In this document: positions 43,947 through 54,866 of the stretch, piece after piece
How positions within the stretch are numbered: position 1 is the stretch's first letter
How the letters are laid out: each line of letters starts with the position of its first letter
Assembly (NCBI RefSeq): GCF_009827055.1
Contig: NZ_WUMK01000002.1
Span: 620,001-684,000 of the forward strand
Source of the DNA: Shinella kummerowiae
Lineage (GTDB): Bacteria > Pseudomonadota > Alphaproteobacteria > Rhizobiales > Rhizobiaceae
Direction of reading: 5' to 3'
Length of the DNA stretch: 64,000 nucleotides
The notes under the pieces: generated by a model
What the model was told of the DNA's origin: nothing
Databases searched by the model: none
Seen by the model: only the letters and a program-made list of their open reading frames with translations
Program-made: the position numbers and the translations under genes

Positions 43947-45281
43947 ATGGCGGCGCGGCAAGCCTATGCAGGACCTCCCGGCTCCGGCGGCTTCGTCCGC
44001 CATGCCGTGCCGTCCCCCGACGCGACGGATGACGGTTTGCCGCTTGCCATGCGGCTCTACCGGTTTCTCGCCATCATCACCGTGCTTGGCGCGCTGGTGT
44101 TCAACCCGTTCCTCGCCTTCGTCAACACGCGCATCATGGGCGTGGCCGACAGCCATGTGATGCTGGCGGAACTGGCGATCGTCGGCTGCACCTTCATCGC
44201 CGCGATGACGCGGAAATCCGGGCTCTACATCTTCCTCGCCGTGTTCTTCACCTACATGGTCTTCCTGTTCATGCTGCGCGGCGGCGTGGTGAACCCCAAG
44301 CCGATTCGCGACATCCTCATCCCGCTCGTCTTCTATTTCATGGGCCGGCGCATCGCCGATCTCAAGCTCTGCGACCGGCTGGTGGTGGCAAGTGCCGTCA
44401 TCGTCGTCGTCTTCGGCCTGTTCGAATATCTCTTCCTCGAGACCTTCCTCGAATATTTCAACGTCATCGGCTACTACCTCGCGCGTGGCTCGGTGACGCT
44501 CGACCAGACATTCGGCCAGACCAAGGGCCTGTTCATCTCCGGCCAGCGCCCGGAAGCGCGCACCATCCTGCCCTTCCTCGGCCAGCACCGCGTCTCCTCG
44601 GTGTTCCTGGAGCCGGTCTCCATGGGCAATTTCGCGGTGATCATCTATTCCTGGGCGCTGTTTCGCGGCCAGGCCTTCAAGGGGCGGTGGCTCACCTTCC
44701 TGCTCGCCTTCACGGTGGTGGCGCTGGCGGATGCGCGCTTCGGCCTCTACACCTGCGTGCTCATCACGCTGCTCTACCCGTTCTACCAGCTCCTGCCGCG
44801 CCTCTTCTGGAGCGTGCTGCCCTTCCTGCTGCTGGCGGTGCTGGCGGTCTATGGCGTGACGTCGGTGGAGGGCGGCGGGCCGAACGATCTCGCCGGTCGT
44901 TTCGCGGTGACGGCGCATATCCTGACGCAGCTGACGATCGGCGTCGTGCTCGGCATCGAAACGACGAGCCAGTTCGTCTCGGATTCAGGCCTTGCCTATT
45001 CGCTGGTGGCCTTCGGCCTCTTTGGCTTCATCACGCTCTGGAGCCTGTTCGTGCATGCGCCGGTCGTGCATGCCAAGGCGTGGAAATTCCACTCCATGGT
45101 CATCGTCTACATGCTGCTTCTGATGCTGATCAGCGACTCGTTCTATTCGATCAAGACGGCGGCGCTGATGTGGTTCATCCTTGGGAGCTCGAATGCCTTC
45201 GACCACGGCAAGGAACTGGCAGAGCGCCTAGCGGCGAAGCGCAAGGCAGCTGCCGGGCCGGGCCGGCAGGTTGCCGCCTGA
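43947..45281 (+). CDS. Wzy/O-antigen-ligase-like polysaccharide polymerase
   Basis: A 444-residue polytopic membrane protein with about ten hydrophobic segments and a large periplasmic loop around residues 170-220 (YYLARGSVTLDQTFGQTKGL, then SGQRPEARTILPFLGQHRVS and SSVFLEPVSMGN), the charged loop typical of Wzy/WaaL proteins. SD GAGGAGAGCGAG precedes ATG 43947. Co-transcribed with the Wzz-like gene. Its last 54 bases overlap the 3' end of the opposite-strand GH5 gene. Confidence 0.82.
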   Translation: MAARQAYAGPPGSGGFVRHAVPSPDATDDGLPLAMRLYRFLAIITVLGALVFNPFLAFVNTRIMGVADSHVMLAELAIVGCTFIAAMTRKSGLYIFLAVFFTYMVFLFMLRGGVVNPKPIRDILIPLVFYFMGRRIADLKLCDRLVVASAVIVVVFGLFEYLFLETFLEYFNVIGYYLARGSVTLDQTFGQTKGLFISGQRPEARTILPFLGQHRVSSVFLEPVSMGNFAVIIYSWALFRGQAFKGRWLTFLLAFTVVALADARFGLYTCVLITLLYPFYQLLPRLFWSVLPFLLLAVLAVYGVTSVEGGGPNDLAGRFAVTAHILTQLTIGVVLGIETTSQFVSDSGLAYSLVAFGLFGFITLWSLFVHAPVVHAKAWKFHSMVIVYMLLLMLISDSFYSIKTAALMWFILGSSNAFDHGKELAERLAAKRKAAAGPGRQVAA

Positions 45282-46280
45282 GACGAGGGCTGCGAGCTGC
45301 GGCCGGTCGCCGTCGGCGGTCGGCTGGATGTTGAGCGGTTCCGTTGCCGGCCACCAGTCGCCGGCCGCCCAATAGGTCCAGCCGGTCCAGACATCCGCTT
45401 CCTTGCCGATCAGCGCCGTCATACGGGTGAGCCCGTCGAGGCAGGCCGGATTGGCCGATGCGCCGAACTCACCGAGGAAACCGCGCTTGCCGTTGCGCTT
45501 CAGCCAGTCGGTAAAATGCGCCAGCGCGCCCACCGCGTCGTCCGCCCGCTCACAGGTGTCGGTCGTGCCGGAAAAATCCTTGTCGAGATATTGATGCACC
45601 TCGTAGGCATTGTTGTCGGCCGGATCCTGGATGCCGAGCATGACGGTGCCGTTCGCGCCGCCCGGACGGTCATCCTCCCAGCTATGCGCACCGGTCCAGA
45701 TCGTGCCGGGGATCAGGACGAGGTTTTTGGCACCCGTCTCGCGAATGGCGGCAATCGCCGCATTGGCGGAGACGAGCCAGCGATCCGCCGGCACATCGTG
45801 CGGCTCGTTCATCAGCCCGAACTGCACGCCGTCGTCATCCTTGTAGTCGTCGGCAAGACGCTTCCAGAAATCGGCAAATGCGCTGTCCGGCACCTCGGTC
45901 GAGCCGATCTGCTTGTCGCCGTAATAGGCGTAGTTGTGCGGGTCGAGGATGACGGTCATGCCGGCGCCGCGCAGGGCCTTGACCGTTTCGGAAAGCCGTT
46001 TCCTTTCCGCCTTGTCGAAGCCGCGGCCGAGCCGGGGTTGCAGCCGCTCCCATTTGAAGGGCAGCCGCACGGCGTTGAACCCCTTGCCGGCGAAATAGGC
46101 GATCGTCTTTTCCGAAGGGTAGGCATAGTCCTTGTCGTAGGTTCCGCGCCCTTCGCCGAATTCGGCGCCGGCGAGATTGATGCCGCGCAGGCATCCAGCA
46201 CTCGCCTCGAGCGGAACCGCAAAAGCCACCATGGCTGCCACCAGTCGAAAGAGTGTCCCGCTGCGGGATGAGGATCGCAT
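45228..46280 (-). CDS. secreted glycoside hydrolase family 5 (endoglucanase-like)
   Basis: A 350-residue exported hydrolase. Signal peptide MRSSSRSGTLFRLVAAMVAF with cleavage after EASAG, then a (beta/alpha)8 barrel: RGINLAGAEFGEG, FNAVRLPFKWERLQP, ILDPHNYAYYG, the acid/base in VQFGLMNEPHDV and the nucleophile in GFLGEFGASANPAC. These are the usual GH5 catalytic Glu residues. In EPS loci such enzymes trim or release the polymer (compare ExsH/EglC types). It is 18 bases after the GT4 gene, so probably co-transcribed with it. Confidence 0.9.
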   Translation of the reverse strand: MRSSSRSGTLFRLVAAMVAFAVPLEASAGCLRGINLAGAEFGEGRGTYDKDYAYPSEKTIAYFAGKGFNAVRLPFKWERLQPRLGRGFDKAERKRLSETVKALRGAGMTVILDPHNYAYYGDKQIGSTEVPDSAFADFWKRLADDYKDDDGVQFGLMNEPHDVPADRWLVSANAAIAAIRETGAKNLVLIPGTIWTGAHSWEDDRPGGANGTVMLGIQDPADNNAYEVHQYLDKDFSGTTDTCERADDAVGALAHFTDWLKRNGKRGFLGEFGASANPACLDGLTRMTALIGKEADVWTGWTYWAAGDWWPATEPLNIQPTADGDRPQLAALVSGGNLPARPGSCLALRR

Positions 46281-46298
46281 GCCCTGTCTCCGTTCGGC

Positions 46299-47510
46299 TC
46301 AGGCGCCGGTCCGCTCCGTGAGCAAGCCGCGTGGCTCGCCGCGCCGGCTGTCGCCAAGCGCGGCACGATAGACGTCGACGTAGCGATCCGCCACCCGGTC
46401 CCACGAATAGGCCGCGGCCGCGTCGATTGCGGCGCGGCGATAGCCGGCAGGGTCGCGCGAAAGCATCGTATAGGCGTCGCCTAGACCTTCGGCGGCAAGC
46501 CGCGCATCGGAAAAATCGCAAAGCCGGATTTCGGGATGGCTGGCGGCAAGGTCCGTATAGGCGACATTCGGATGCAGCACCGGCACCAGCCCCGCCGTCA
46601 TCGCCTCGATGGCAACGAGGCCAAAACCCTCATATTCAGACGCCGAGGCGAACAGCGAGGTGTCGCCGATCAGGTGACGCACGGCGCCGTTCGACAGGCC
46701 GACATGCACATCGACATGTTTCTCCAGCCCGCGGGCGCGCACCATGGCGGCCAGGTCGTCTCCGGAATGATCGCCCGGCACGCCGGCAATCTCCAGGTGC
46801 CATTCGGGATTCTCCGCCACGAGTGGCACCATGGCGTCCATCAGCCGGTCGAGGCGCTTGTTGACGGAAAAACGGCCGACGGTGATCAGCCGGCGACGCG
46901 GCTCGCGCACACCGGCATCGGCAAATTTCTGCGTGTCGGCACCGTTGTCGATGCGGGTGACGCGGCGCCCGGCGATGCGCTGGAACGTGCGGGTATCCTG
47001 CGCGCTGCACCCGATGATCCGGCGATAGGCGAAGGAGGAAAAACGCGTCGTCGTGTTGAACCACAGCGTCTTGAGGCCGGAGAATTTCGCCGTGTGGAAG
47101 AAGCCGCCATGGGTGGTGGCGACGAGCGGCTTGCGATGCAGGAGCCAGCCCCAGGCCAGCGCATCGTAGAAGAAGTCGATCGCATGCACATGCACGAGGT
47201 CGGCGTCAGCGAGATGGCGGAACACTTTTGGCGCGATCGGATACCGCGTGCTGCCGGAAAAGGGAATGCGCACCACTTCGACGCCGTCGATCATCTCGCG
47301 GGCGGGCAGGGTCTTGTCCGGGGCGGAAAACAGCCGGTCGAGCGTGACGACCCGCACGCGAAAGCCGCGCGACAAAAGCTGGCGGGAAAGCTGTGCGACC
47401 ACATCCTCCAGCCCGCCGCGGTTCGGGATGTACTGGCGCACGACCTGCACGGCGAGCGGGGCCGAGGCATTGGCGGAGGAGGTGATGGTTGCTGGGCTCA
47501 TTCCGGTCAT
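46299..47510 (-). CDS. glycosyltransferase family 4
   Basis: A ~403-residue GT-B glycosyltransferase. N-terminal acceptor loop VRQYIPNRGGLEDVVAQLSR; the hinge TVGRFSVNKRLDRLMDAMVP; the donor-binding EX7E in SEYEGFGLVAIEAMTAGLVP; nucleotide site HPNVAYTDLAASHPE. ATG 47510 (MTGMSPATITSS) is preferred over 47543, which overlaps no SD. It adds a sugar, probably to the growing lipid-linked unit of the locus. Transcribed with GH5; divergent from the ABC exporter across a CtrA-type box. Confidence 0.88.
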   Translation of the reverse strand: MTGMSPATITSSANASAPLAVQVVRQYIPNRGGLEDVVAQLSRQLLSRGFRVRVVTLDRLFSAPDKTLPAREMIDGVEVVRIPFSGSTRYPIAPKVFRHLADADLVHVHAIDFFYDALAWGWLLHRKPLVATTHGGFFHTAKFSGLKTLWFNTTTRFSSFAYRRIIGCSAQDTRTFQRIAGRRVTRIDNGADTQKFADAGVREPRRRLITVGRFSVNKRLDRLMDAMVPLVAENPEWHLEIAGVPGDHSGDDLAAMVRARGLEKHVDVHVGLSNGAVRHLIGDTSLFASASEYEGFGLVAIEAMTAGLVPVLHPNVAYTDLAASHPEIRLCDFSDARLAAEGLGDAYTMLSRDPAGYRRAAIDAAAAYSWDRVADRYVDVYRAALGDSRRGEPRGLLTERTGA

Positions 47511-47606
47511 CCGTCGCAAAGGGCTGAAACGCTGCACCCGCACATGGTTCGGGCGATGCCGGGCGGCGTCATCCGCCCTTTCGCGCCGATCAAGGCGCGG
47601 GCAACC

Positions 47607-47621
47607 TTAAGGTGACGTTAA
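47607..47621. promoter_or_regulatory. CtrA-type box TTAA-N7-TTAA between GT4 and ABC exporter
   Basis: TTAA (47607-47610), GGTGACG, TTAA (47618-47621): exact spacing. It is 97 bases from the GT4 ATG and 136 bases from the exporter ATG. Confidence 0.5.
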
Positions 47622-47757
47622 GGCAGGCTTTGGGCGGCGCTTCTTTGGCGAACAGGATTAAGAGATTGCAAGCGCCGGTTCTCCCGGTTAGAGGCGTGGA
47701 TGTCGCCAGCTCTGGCGTTCGGGCGCGCTACGCCCCCCAAAAACAGGTTCCGATCCC

Positions 47758-49557
47758 ATGACTGCCTCGCCAGTTTCTGCCCCGCTCTCCTCCGGCCAGC
47801 GTCATCCGCTCCGGGTGTTGCTGTCGCTTGTCAGTGAGGAAAAGGGTCGTGTGGCGCGGGCGGTCGCCTCGTCGGTCATCAACAAGATCTTCGACGTCAT
47901 GCCGGAAATCCTGATCGGCACCGCGCTCGACGTGGTGGTGCGCGGCAAGGATTCCTTCGTGGCACAGATCGGCATCACCGATCCGGTGCAGCAGCTCACC
48001 CTGCTCGGCATCGCGACCTTCCTCATCTGGTTCGGCGAATCGCTCTTCGAATATTTTTACCAGATTCTTTGGCGCGGCCTGGCGCAGGACGTGCAACACC
48101 GCCTGCGCATCCTCTGTTATGACCACGCCCAGCACCTGCCGACGAGTTTTTACGAAGAAAACCGCTCCGGCGATCTCGTCGCGGTGCTGAACGACGACAT
48201 CAACCAGCTCGAACGGTTCCTCGATCGGGGTGCCAACGAGCTGATCCAGACCTTTGCCGCCGTCATTCTCGTCGGCGCGGTCTTCTTCATCGTCAGCCCG
48301 CTGATCGCTGTCATCGCCTTTACGCCGGTGCCGGCGATCATTGCCGGGGCCTTCTGGTTCCAGCGCCGCGCACAGGCGCGTTACGACGCGGTGCGCGCAC
48401 GCGCCGGCGGCCTCGGCGCACGGCTCACCACCAACCTGCAGGGCCTCCAGACCATCCGCGCTTTTGGCGCGGAAGTGCGCGAGACGGCAGCGCTGACGAA
48501 GGAAAGCCTCGGTTATGTCGAGGCGAACCGTGCGGCGATCCGCGTCTCGTCGGCCTTCATCCCGATCATCCGCATGGCGATCCTGTCCGGCTTCCTCGCC
48601 ACCTTCCTGATCGGCGGCTGGCTGACGCTGACGGGGCAGATGCAGGTCGGCGCCTATGGCCTGCTCGTCTTCCTGACCCAGCGCCTGCTCTGGCCGATGA
48701 CGGGGCTTGCCGAGATCGCCGACCTCTATGAACGCGCCATGGCCTCGACGCGCCGCATCCTGCGCCTGCTCGACGAACCACGCGGCGAACCGCATGGCGA
48801 GCACGACGCAACGGTCTCCGGCCGCTTCGAGATCGACCATGTCGGTTTCCGCTATACGACCGGTCCCGGCGGCGTGACCGATATCAACCTCGCCATCCGG
48901 GCGGGCGAGACGGTGGCGCTGGTCGGCCCGACGGGCAGCGGCAAGTCGACGCTGATCAAGCTGCTCGGCCTGTTCATCCGCCCGCAGAAGGGCCGCATTA
49001 CGCTCGATGGCGTACCGCTTGCCGACTGGTCGGGCGAGCGGCTGCGCAAGAGCATGGCGTGGGTGCCGCAGGAGGTGACGCTGTTTGCCGGCTCGATCGC
49101 CGACAATATCGCCTATGGCAAGCCGGCCGCGAGCCGCGAGGAGGTCGAGGCGGCCGCGCGAATGGCGGAAGCCGATGGCTTCATCCGCGATCTGCCGGAC
49201 GGATACGAAAGCCAGATCGGCGAATACGGCCAGAAACTCTCCGGCGGCCAGCGCCAGCGCATCGCGCTCGCCCGCGCGCTGTTGATCGATCCGGCCATCC
49301 TCATCCTCGACGAGGCGACAAGCGCCGTCGACAACGAGACGGAAGCGGCGATCCAGCGCTCGCTCGCCAAGATGAAGGGCAAGCGCACCGTGATCCTCGT
49401 CGCGCACCGGCTGAGCACCGTCGTGCATGCGGACGCCATTCACGTGATGGATGGGGGCCGCATCATCCAGTCCGGCTCGCATGACAGGCTCGTAGAATGC
49501 CCCGGCCTCTACCGCACCCTGTGGAACATCCAGACGGGGCACGCGGAGATGGCCTGA
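47758..49557 (+). CDS. ABC exporter, fused permease and ATPase
   Basis: A 599-residue half-transporter. Six-TM type I exporter domain (~20-330; LIWFGESLFEYFYQILWRGL, and a VILVGAVFFIVSPLIAVIAF helix pair) followed by an ATPase with Walker A VGPTGSGKSTLIKL, Q-loop WVPQEVTLF, signature LSGGQRQRIALARAL, Walker B ILILDEATSAVD and H-loop VAHRLST. It would work as a homodimer. Context suggests export of a lipid or glycan component, but MsbA-like drug or lipid exporters look the same. Terminated by the hairpin at 49574. Confidence 0.93.
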   Translation: MTASPVSAPLSSGQRHPLRVLLSLVSEEKGRVARAVASSVINKIFDVMPEILIGTALDVVVRGKDSFVAQIGITDPVQQLTLLGIATFLIWFGESLFEYFYQILWRGLAQDVQHRLRILCYDHAQHLPTSFYEENRSGDLVAVLNDDINQLERFLDRGANELIQTFAAVILVGAVFFIVSPLIAVIAFTPVPAIIAGAFWFQRRAQARYDAVRARAGGLGARLTTNLQGLQTIRAFGAEVRETAALTKESLGYVEANRAAIRVSSAFIPIIRMAILSGFLATFLIGGWLTLTGQMQVGAYGLLVFLTQRLLWPMTGLAEIADLYERAMASTRRILRLLDEPRGEPHGEHDATVSGRFEIDHVGFRYTTGPGGVTDINLAIRAGETVALVGPTGSGKSTLIKLLGLFIRPQKGRITLDGVPLADWSGERLRKSMAWVPQEVTLFAGSIADNIAYGKPAASREEVEAAARMAEADGFIRDLPDGYESQIGEYGQKLSGGQRQRIALARALLIDPAILILDEATSAVDNETEAAIQRSLAKMKGKRTVILVAHRLSTVVHADAIHVMDGGRIIQSGSHDRLVECPGLYRTLWNIQTGHAEMA

Positions 49558-49567
49558 GGCCCCGTCG

Positions 49568-49598
49568 AAAAAGTCAGCCCGGTTTTCCGGGCTGATTT
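49568..49598. terminator. terminator between convergent ABC exporter and glycerate kinase
   Basis: TCAGCCCGG-TTTT-CCGGGCTGA (9 pairs, 49574-49595). The left flank AAAAA gives a T-run on the minus strand for the kinase gene; the right flank is TTTC for the exporter. Confidence 0.85.
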
Positions 49599-49607
49599 CG
49601 TGTCACG

Positions 49608-50876
49608 CTACTGGACGAGGATCGCCCGGAAGTCGTTGACATTGGTTCCGGTCGGGCCGGGCACGAAGAGGTCGTCCAGCGCGTCGAAGGCGGACCAGCT
49701 ATCGTTGCGGGAGAGGAATTCGGCGGCATCCTTGCCCATGCCGGCGAGGCGCGCGACGGTGGTGCCGTCGGCAAAGGCGCCGGCATTGTCCTCCGAACCG
49801 TCTATGCCGTCCGTATCGGCGGCGAGCGCGGAAAGGCCCTCCAAACCATCCGTGGCACAGGCGAAGGACAGCAGGAATTCGCCGTTGCGGCCGCCTTTGC
49901 CCTTGCCCTTGATCGTCACCGTCGTCTCGCCACCGGAGAGGATGACCACCGGCTTCGTGAACGGCCGGTCGCGGCGCACCACCTCGGCGGCGATCGCCGC
50001 GTGAACACGGCCGACTTCGGCGGCTTCACCCTCGATCGCATCGGACAGGATGACGGCTTCGACACCGGCTGTCTGAGCGGCTTCGGCGGCCGCTTCCAGC
50101 GACACGGCGGCGGAGGCGACGAGCCTGACTTCGTTACGGGCAAAACAGGCATCGGACGGCAGCGGCGCCTCGTCCTTGCCGTCGCGGATATGGCGCATCA
50201 CGGCGTCGGGCAGGTCGAGGCGGTAGCGCTCGATAAGGCGCAGCGCGTCGACGCGCGTGGTGGCGTCGGCGATGGTCGGACCGGAGGCGACGAGGGCGGG
50301 GTTATCGCCCGGAATATCGGAGACGACGAGGGACACCACGCGGGCGGGATAGGCAAGGGCCGCAAGCCGCCCGCCCTTGATGCGCGAGACCTGCTTGCGC
50401 ACGGCGTTCATGGCGCTGATCGGCGCGCCGGAGGCGAGCAGTGCCTTGTTGACGGCGATTTCATCGGCGAGGGTCAGGTCGCCGGCCGGCGCCGGCAACA
50501 GCGCCGAACCGCCGCCGCAGACGAGCGCGACGACCAGATCGTCAGCGGTGAGGCCGCGGACGGCGGCCATCAGCCGGCCCGAGGCGAGAAGGCCGCTGTC
50601 ATCCGGCACCGGATGGGCGGCTTCCAGCACGTCGATGCGCTCGCAGGCCACCGCATATCCATAGCGCGTGACGACCACGCCGGTGAGCGGCGCATCCCAC
50701 AGCCGTTCGAAGGCGCGCGCCATCTGCGCGGCACCCTTGCCGGCACCGATCACCACGGTCCGGCCCTTCGGCTTTTCCGGCAGGTTGGCGGCCAGCACCT
50801 TCTCCGGGTCCGCGGCGGCGACCGCGACGGAAAACAGGGTTTCGAGAAAGGCGCGCGGATCGGCGATGGGCGGCAT
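49608..50876 (-). CDS. glycerate kinase (GckA/MOFRL type)
   Basis: A 422-residue type II glycerate 2-kinase (DUF4147 plus MOFRL domains), which makes 2-phosphoglycerate from glycerate. N-terminal VIGAGKGAAQMARAFERLW and the VCGGGSALLPAP loop; C-terminal MOFRL with LSGGETTVTIKGKGKGGRNG (in part) and ADTDGIDGSEDNAGAF. ATG 50876 (MPPIADPRAF) follows AGGAACC. It lies just after the gcl-hyi-glxR operon and completes the D-glycerate pathway, though a strong hairpin (51003-51035) separates them. Confidence 0.92.
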   Translation of the reverse strand: MPPIADPRAFLETLFSVAVAAADPEKVLAANLPEKPKGRTVVIGAGKGAAQMARAFERLWDAPLTGVVVTRYGYAVACERIDVLEAAHPVPDDSGLLASGRLMAAVRGLTADDLVVALVCGGGSALLPAPAGDLTLADEIAVNKALLASGAPISAMNAVRKQVSRIKGGRLAALAYPARVVSLVVSDIPGDNPALVASGPTIADATTRVDALRLIERYRLDLPDAVMRHIRDGKDEAPLPSDACFARNEVRLVASAAVSLEAAAEAAQTAGVEAVILSDAIEGEAAEVGRVHAAIAAEVVRRDRPFTKPVVILSGGETTVTIKGKGKGGRNGEFLLSFACATDGLEGLSALAADTDGIDGSEDNAGAFADGTTVARLAGMGKDAAEFLSRNDSWSAFDALDDLFVPGPTGTNVNDFRAILVQ

Positions 50877-51002
50877 GCGGTTCCTCCGGGTCATGCGGGT
50901 CGATCATAATAAACACAGCCCCTCATCCGCAGGCCAGTGCCATCCTCCCGATCGGACGATGGCACGGCGGGACGAGAGGCTGTCTTCCTCCTCCAGAAGG
51001 GG

Positions 51003-51035
51003 TGACCGGGCGGGGCTCCCCTCCCCGCCCGGTCA
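51003..51035 (-). terminator. strong hairpin after glxR
   Basis: TGACCGGGCGGGG (51003-51015) pairs 13 of 13 with CCCCGCCCGGTCA (51023-51035) around CTCCCCT. It is 5 bases after the glxR stop. No T-run, so it may be a terminator-like or mRNA-protecting element between glxR and the kinase. Confidence 0.65.
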
Positions 51036-51040
51036 GGCCG

Positions 51041-51925
51041 TCATGCGACGGCGTGGTTCGCCATGCGCTCCAGCGCCGTGACGAGACCTGAGTGATCGAG
51101 GCCGGCATCGCCATGGGCGGCGCACTGGTTGAAGAGTTCCTGCGTCGAGGCGGTGTTGGGCAGCGAAACGCCCAGCGCCTTGGCGCCCTGGAGGGCCAGG
51201 TTGAGGTCCTTCTGGTGCAGCGAGATGCGGAAGCCAGGATCGAAAGTCCGCTTGACCATGCGGTCGCCATGCACTTCGAGAATACGCGAGGAGGCGAAGC
51301 CGCCCATCAGCGCTTCCCGGACGCGGGCCGGATCGGCACCGGCCTTGGAGGCGAAGACGAGAGCTTCGGCAACCGCCTCGATGGTCAAGGCGACGATGAT
51401 CTGGTTGGCGACCTTGGTGACCTGGCCGTCGCCGCAATCGCCGACCAGCGTGATGTTCTTGCCCATCAGCTGGAAGAGCGGTAGGGCGCGATCAAAGCTT
51501 TCCTGCGAACCGCCGGCCATGATGGAGAGCGAGGCGTTCTTGGCGCCGACTTCACCGCCCGAGACCGGGCCGTCGACATATTCGGCACCGGTTTCGCGGA
51601 CCTTCTTGGCGAATTCCTTGGTGGCGATCGGCGAGATCGAGCTCATGTCGATGACGAGCTTGCCGGCCTTGAGGCCGAAGGAGACGCCGTTTTCGCCGAA
51701 CAGGACGTCCTGCACTTCCGGGGTGTCGGGCAGCATGAGGATGATCGTGTCGACGGTCTCGGCCAGCGCCTTCGGGCTCTCGACGATCTGCAGGCCGTTA
51801 TCGACCAGGTCCTTGTGCGGCGGAATGAAGAACTTCGAGGTGACGACCGTGTGGCCGGCATTCTGCAGGTGGCGCGCCATGGGGGTGCCCATGATGCCGA
51901 GGCCGATGAAACCGATAGTTGCCAT
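51041..51925 (-). CDS. glxR: 2-hydroxy-3-oxopropionate (tartronate semialdehyde) reductase
   Basis: A 294-residue NAD(P)H enzyme of the beta-hydroxyacid dehydrogenase family converting tartronate semialdehyde to D-glycerate. Rossmann loop IGFIGLGIMGTPMARHLQNA at the N-terminus; substrate motif DGPVSGGEVGAKNASLSIMA; catalytic Lys in VTKVANQIIVALTIEAVAEA; C-terminal FRISLHQKDLNLAL. ATG 51925 (MATIGFIG) has GGGAGTAAACAG. Third gene of the gcl operon (30 bases after hyi). GarR versus GlxR naming follows the operon. Confidence 0.95.
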   Translation of the reverse strand: MATIGFIGLGIMGTPMARHLQNAGHTVVTSKFFIPPHKDLVDNGLQIVESPKALAETVDTIILMLPDTPEVQDVLFGENGVSFGLKAGKLVIDMSSISPIATKEFAKKVRETGAEYVDGPVSGGEVGAKNASLSIMAGGSQESFDRALPLFQLMGKNITLVGDCGDGQVTKVANQIIVALTIEAVAEALVFASKAGADPARVREALMGGFASSRILEVHGDRMVKRTFDPGFRISLHQKDLNLALQGAKALGVSLPNTASTQELFNQCAAHGDAGLDHSGLVTALERMANHAVA

Positions 51926-51955
51926 GCTGTTTACTCCCAATCAGAATTTTGTGGT

Positions 51956-52735
<780 letters not shown>

Positions 52736-52755
52736 GGTGTTCTCCTTCTCTTCAA

Positions 52756-54540
<1,785 letters not shown>

Positions 54541-54576
54541 GGGATTTCCTCCGTCTCTTGAGATCGAAGGTAGCGC

Positions 54577-54629
54577 ATTTCCGATGCGGCGCAATCATAA
54601 AATGGAAATCAATCTCATCAGATGGAAAT
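54577..54629. promoter_or_regulatory. twin ATGGAAAT boxes upstream of gcl (candidate IclR operators)
   Basis: ATGGAAAT occurs at 54602-54609 and 54622-54629, start-to-start 20 bases (two helical turns), with an inverted ATTTCC at 54577-54582 nearer gcl. The block is AT-rich and 37-89 bases upstream of the gcl ATG. Spacing fits a dimer-of-dimers such as an IclR protein, whose gene is divergent. Confidence 0.55.
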
Positions 54630-54714
54630 AAACATTTTCAACGAAACTGGAACAATCGATTGGAGACAGGTATGTCATCAGTGTCGGCGATGAGCGGGGC
54701 TAACGGCGCGCAAG

Positions 54715-54832
54715 CCCCCCTCATCCGACCCTACGGGCCACCTTCTCCCCGCTGGGGAGAAGGGAAACGAGACGCCTGCGATAATCCCCTTCTCCCCGCC
54801 GGGGAGAAGGTGCCGGCAGGCGGATGAGGGGG
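54715..54832. repeat. RIME-like palindromic repeat, copy 2
   Basis: Begins CCCCCCTCATCCGACCCTAC and ends GGCGGATGAGGGGG, enclosing two TTCTCCCCGCxGGGGAGAAGG hairpins. Same modules as 1262-1391 but with the CCCTCATCC ends outermost. It lies in the 326-base gcl-iclR intergenic region, between the twin boxes and the iclR start. Confidence 0.75.
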
Positions 54833-54866
54833 CGCGGCACGCATTCGAACAGACGGGGACAAACGC

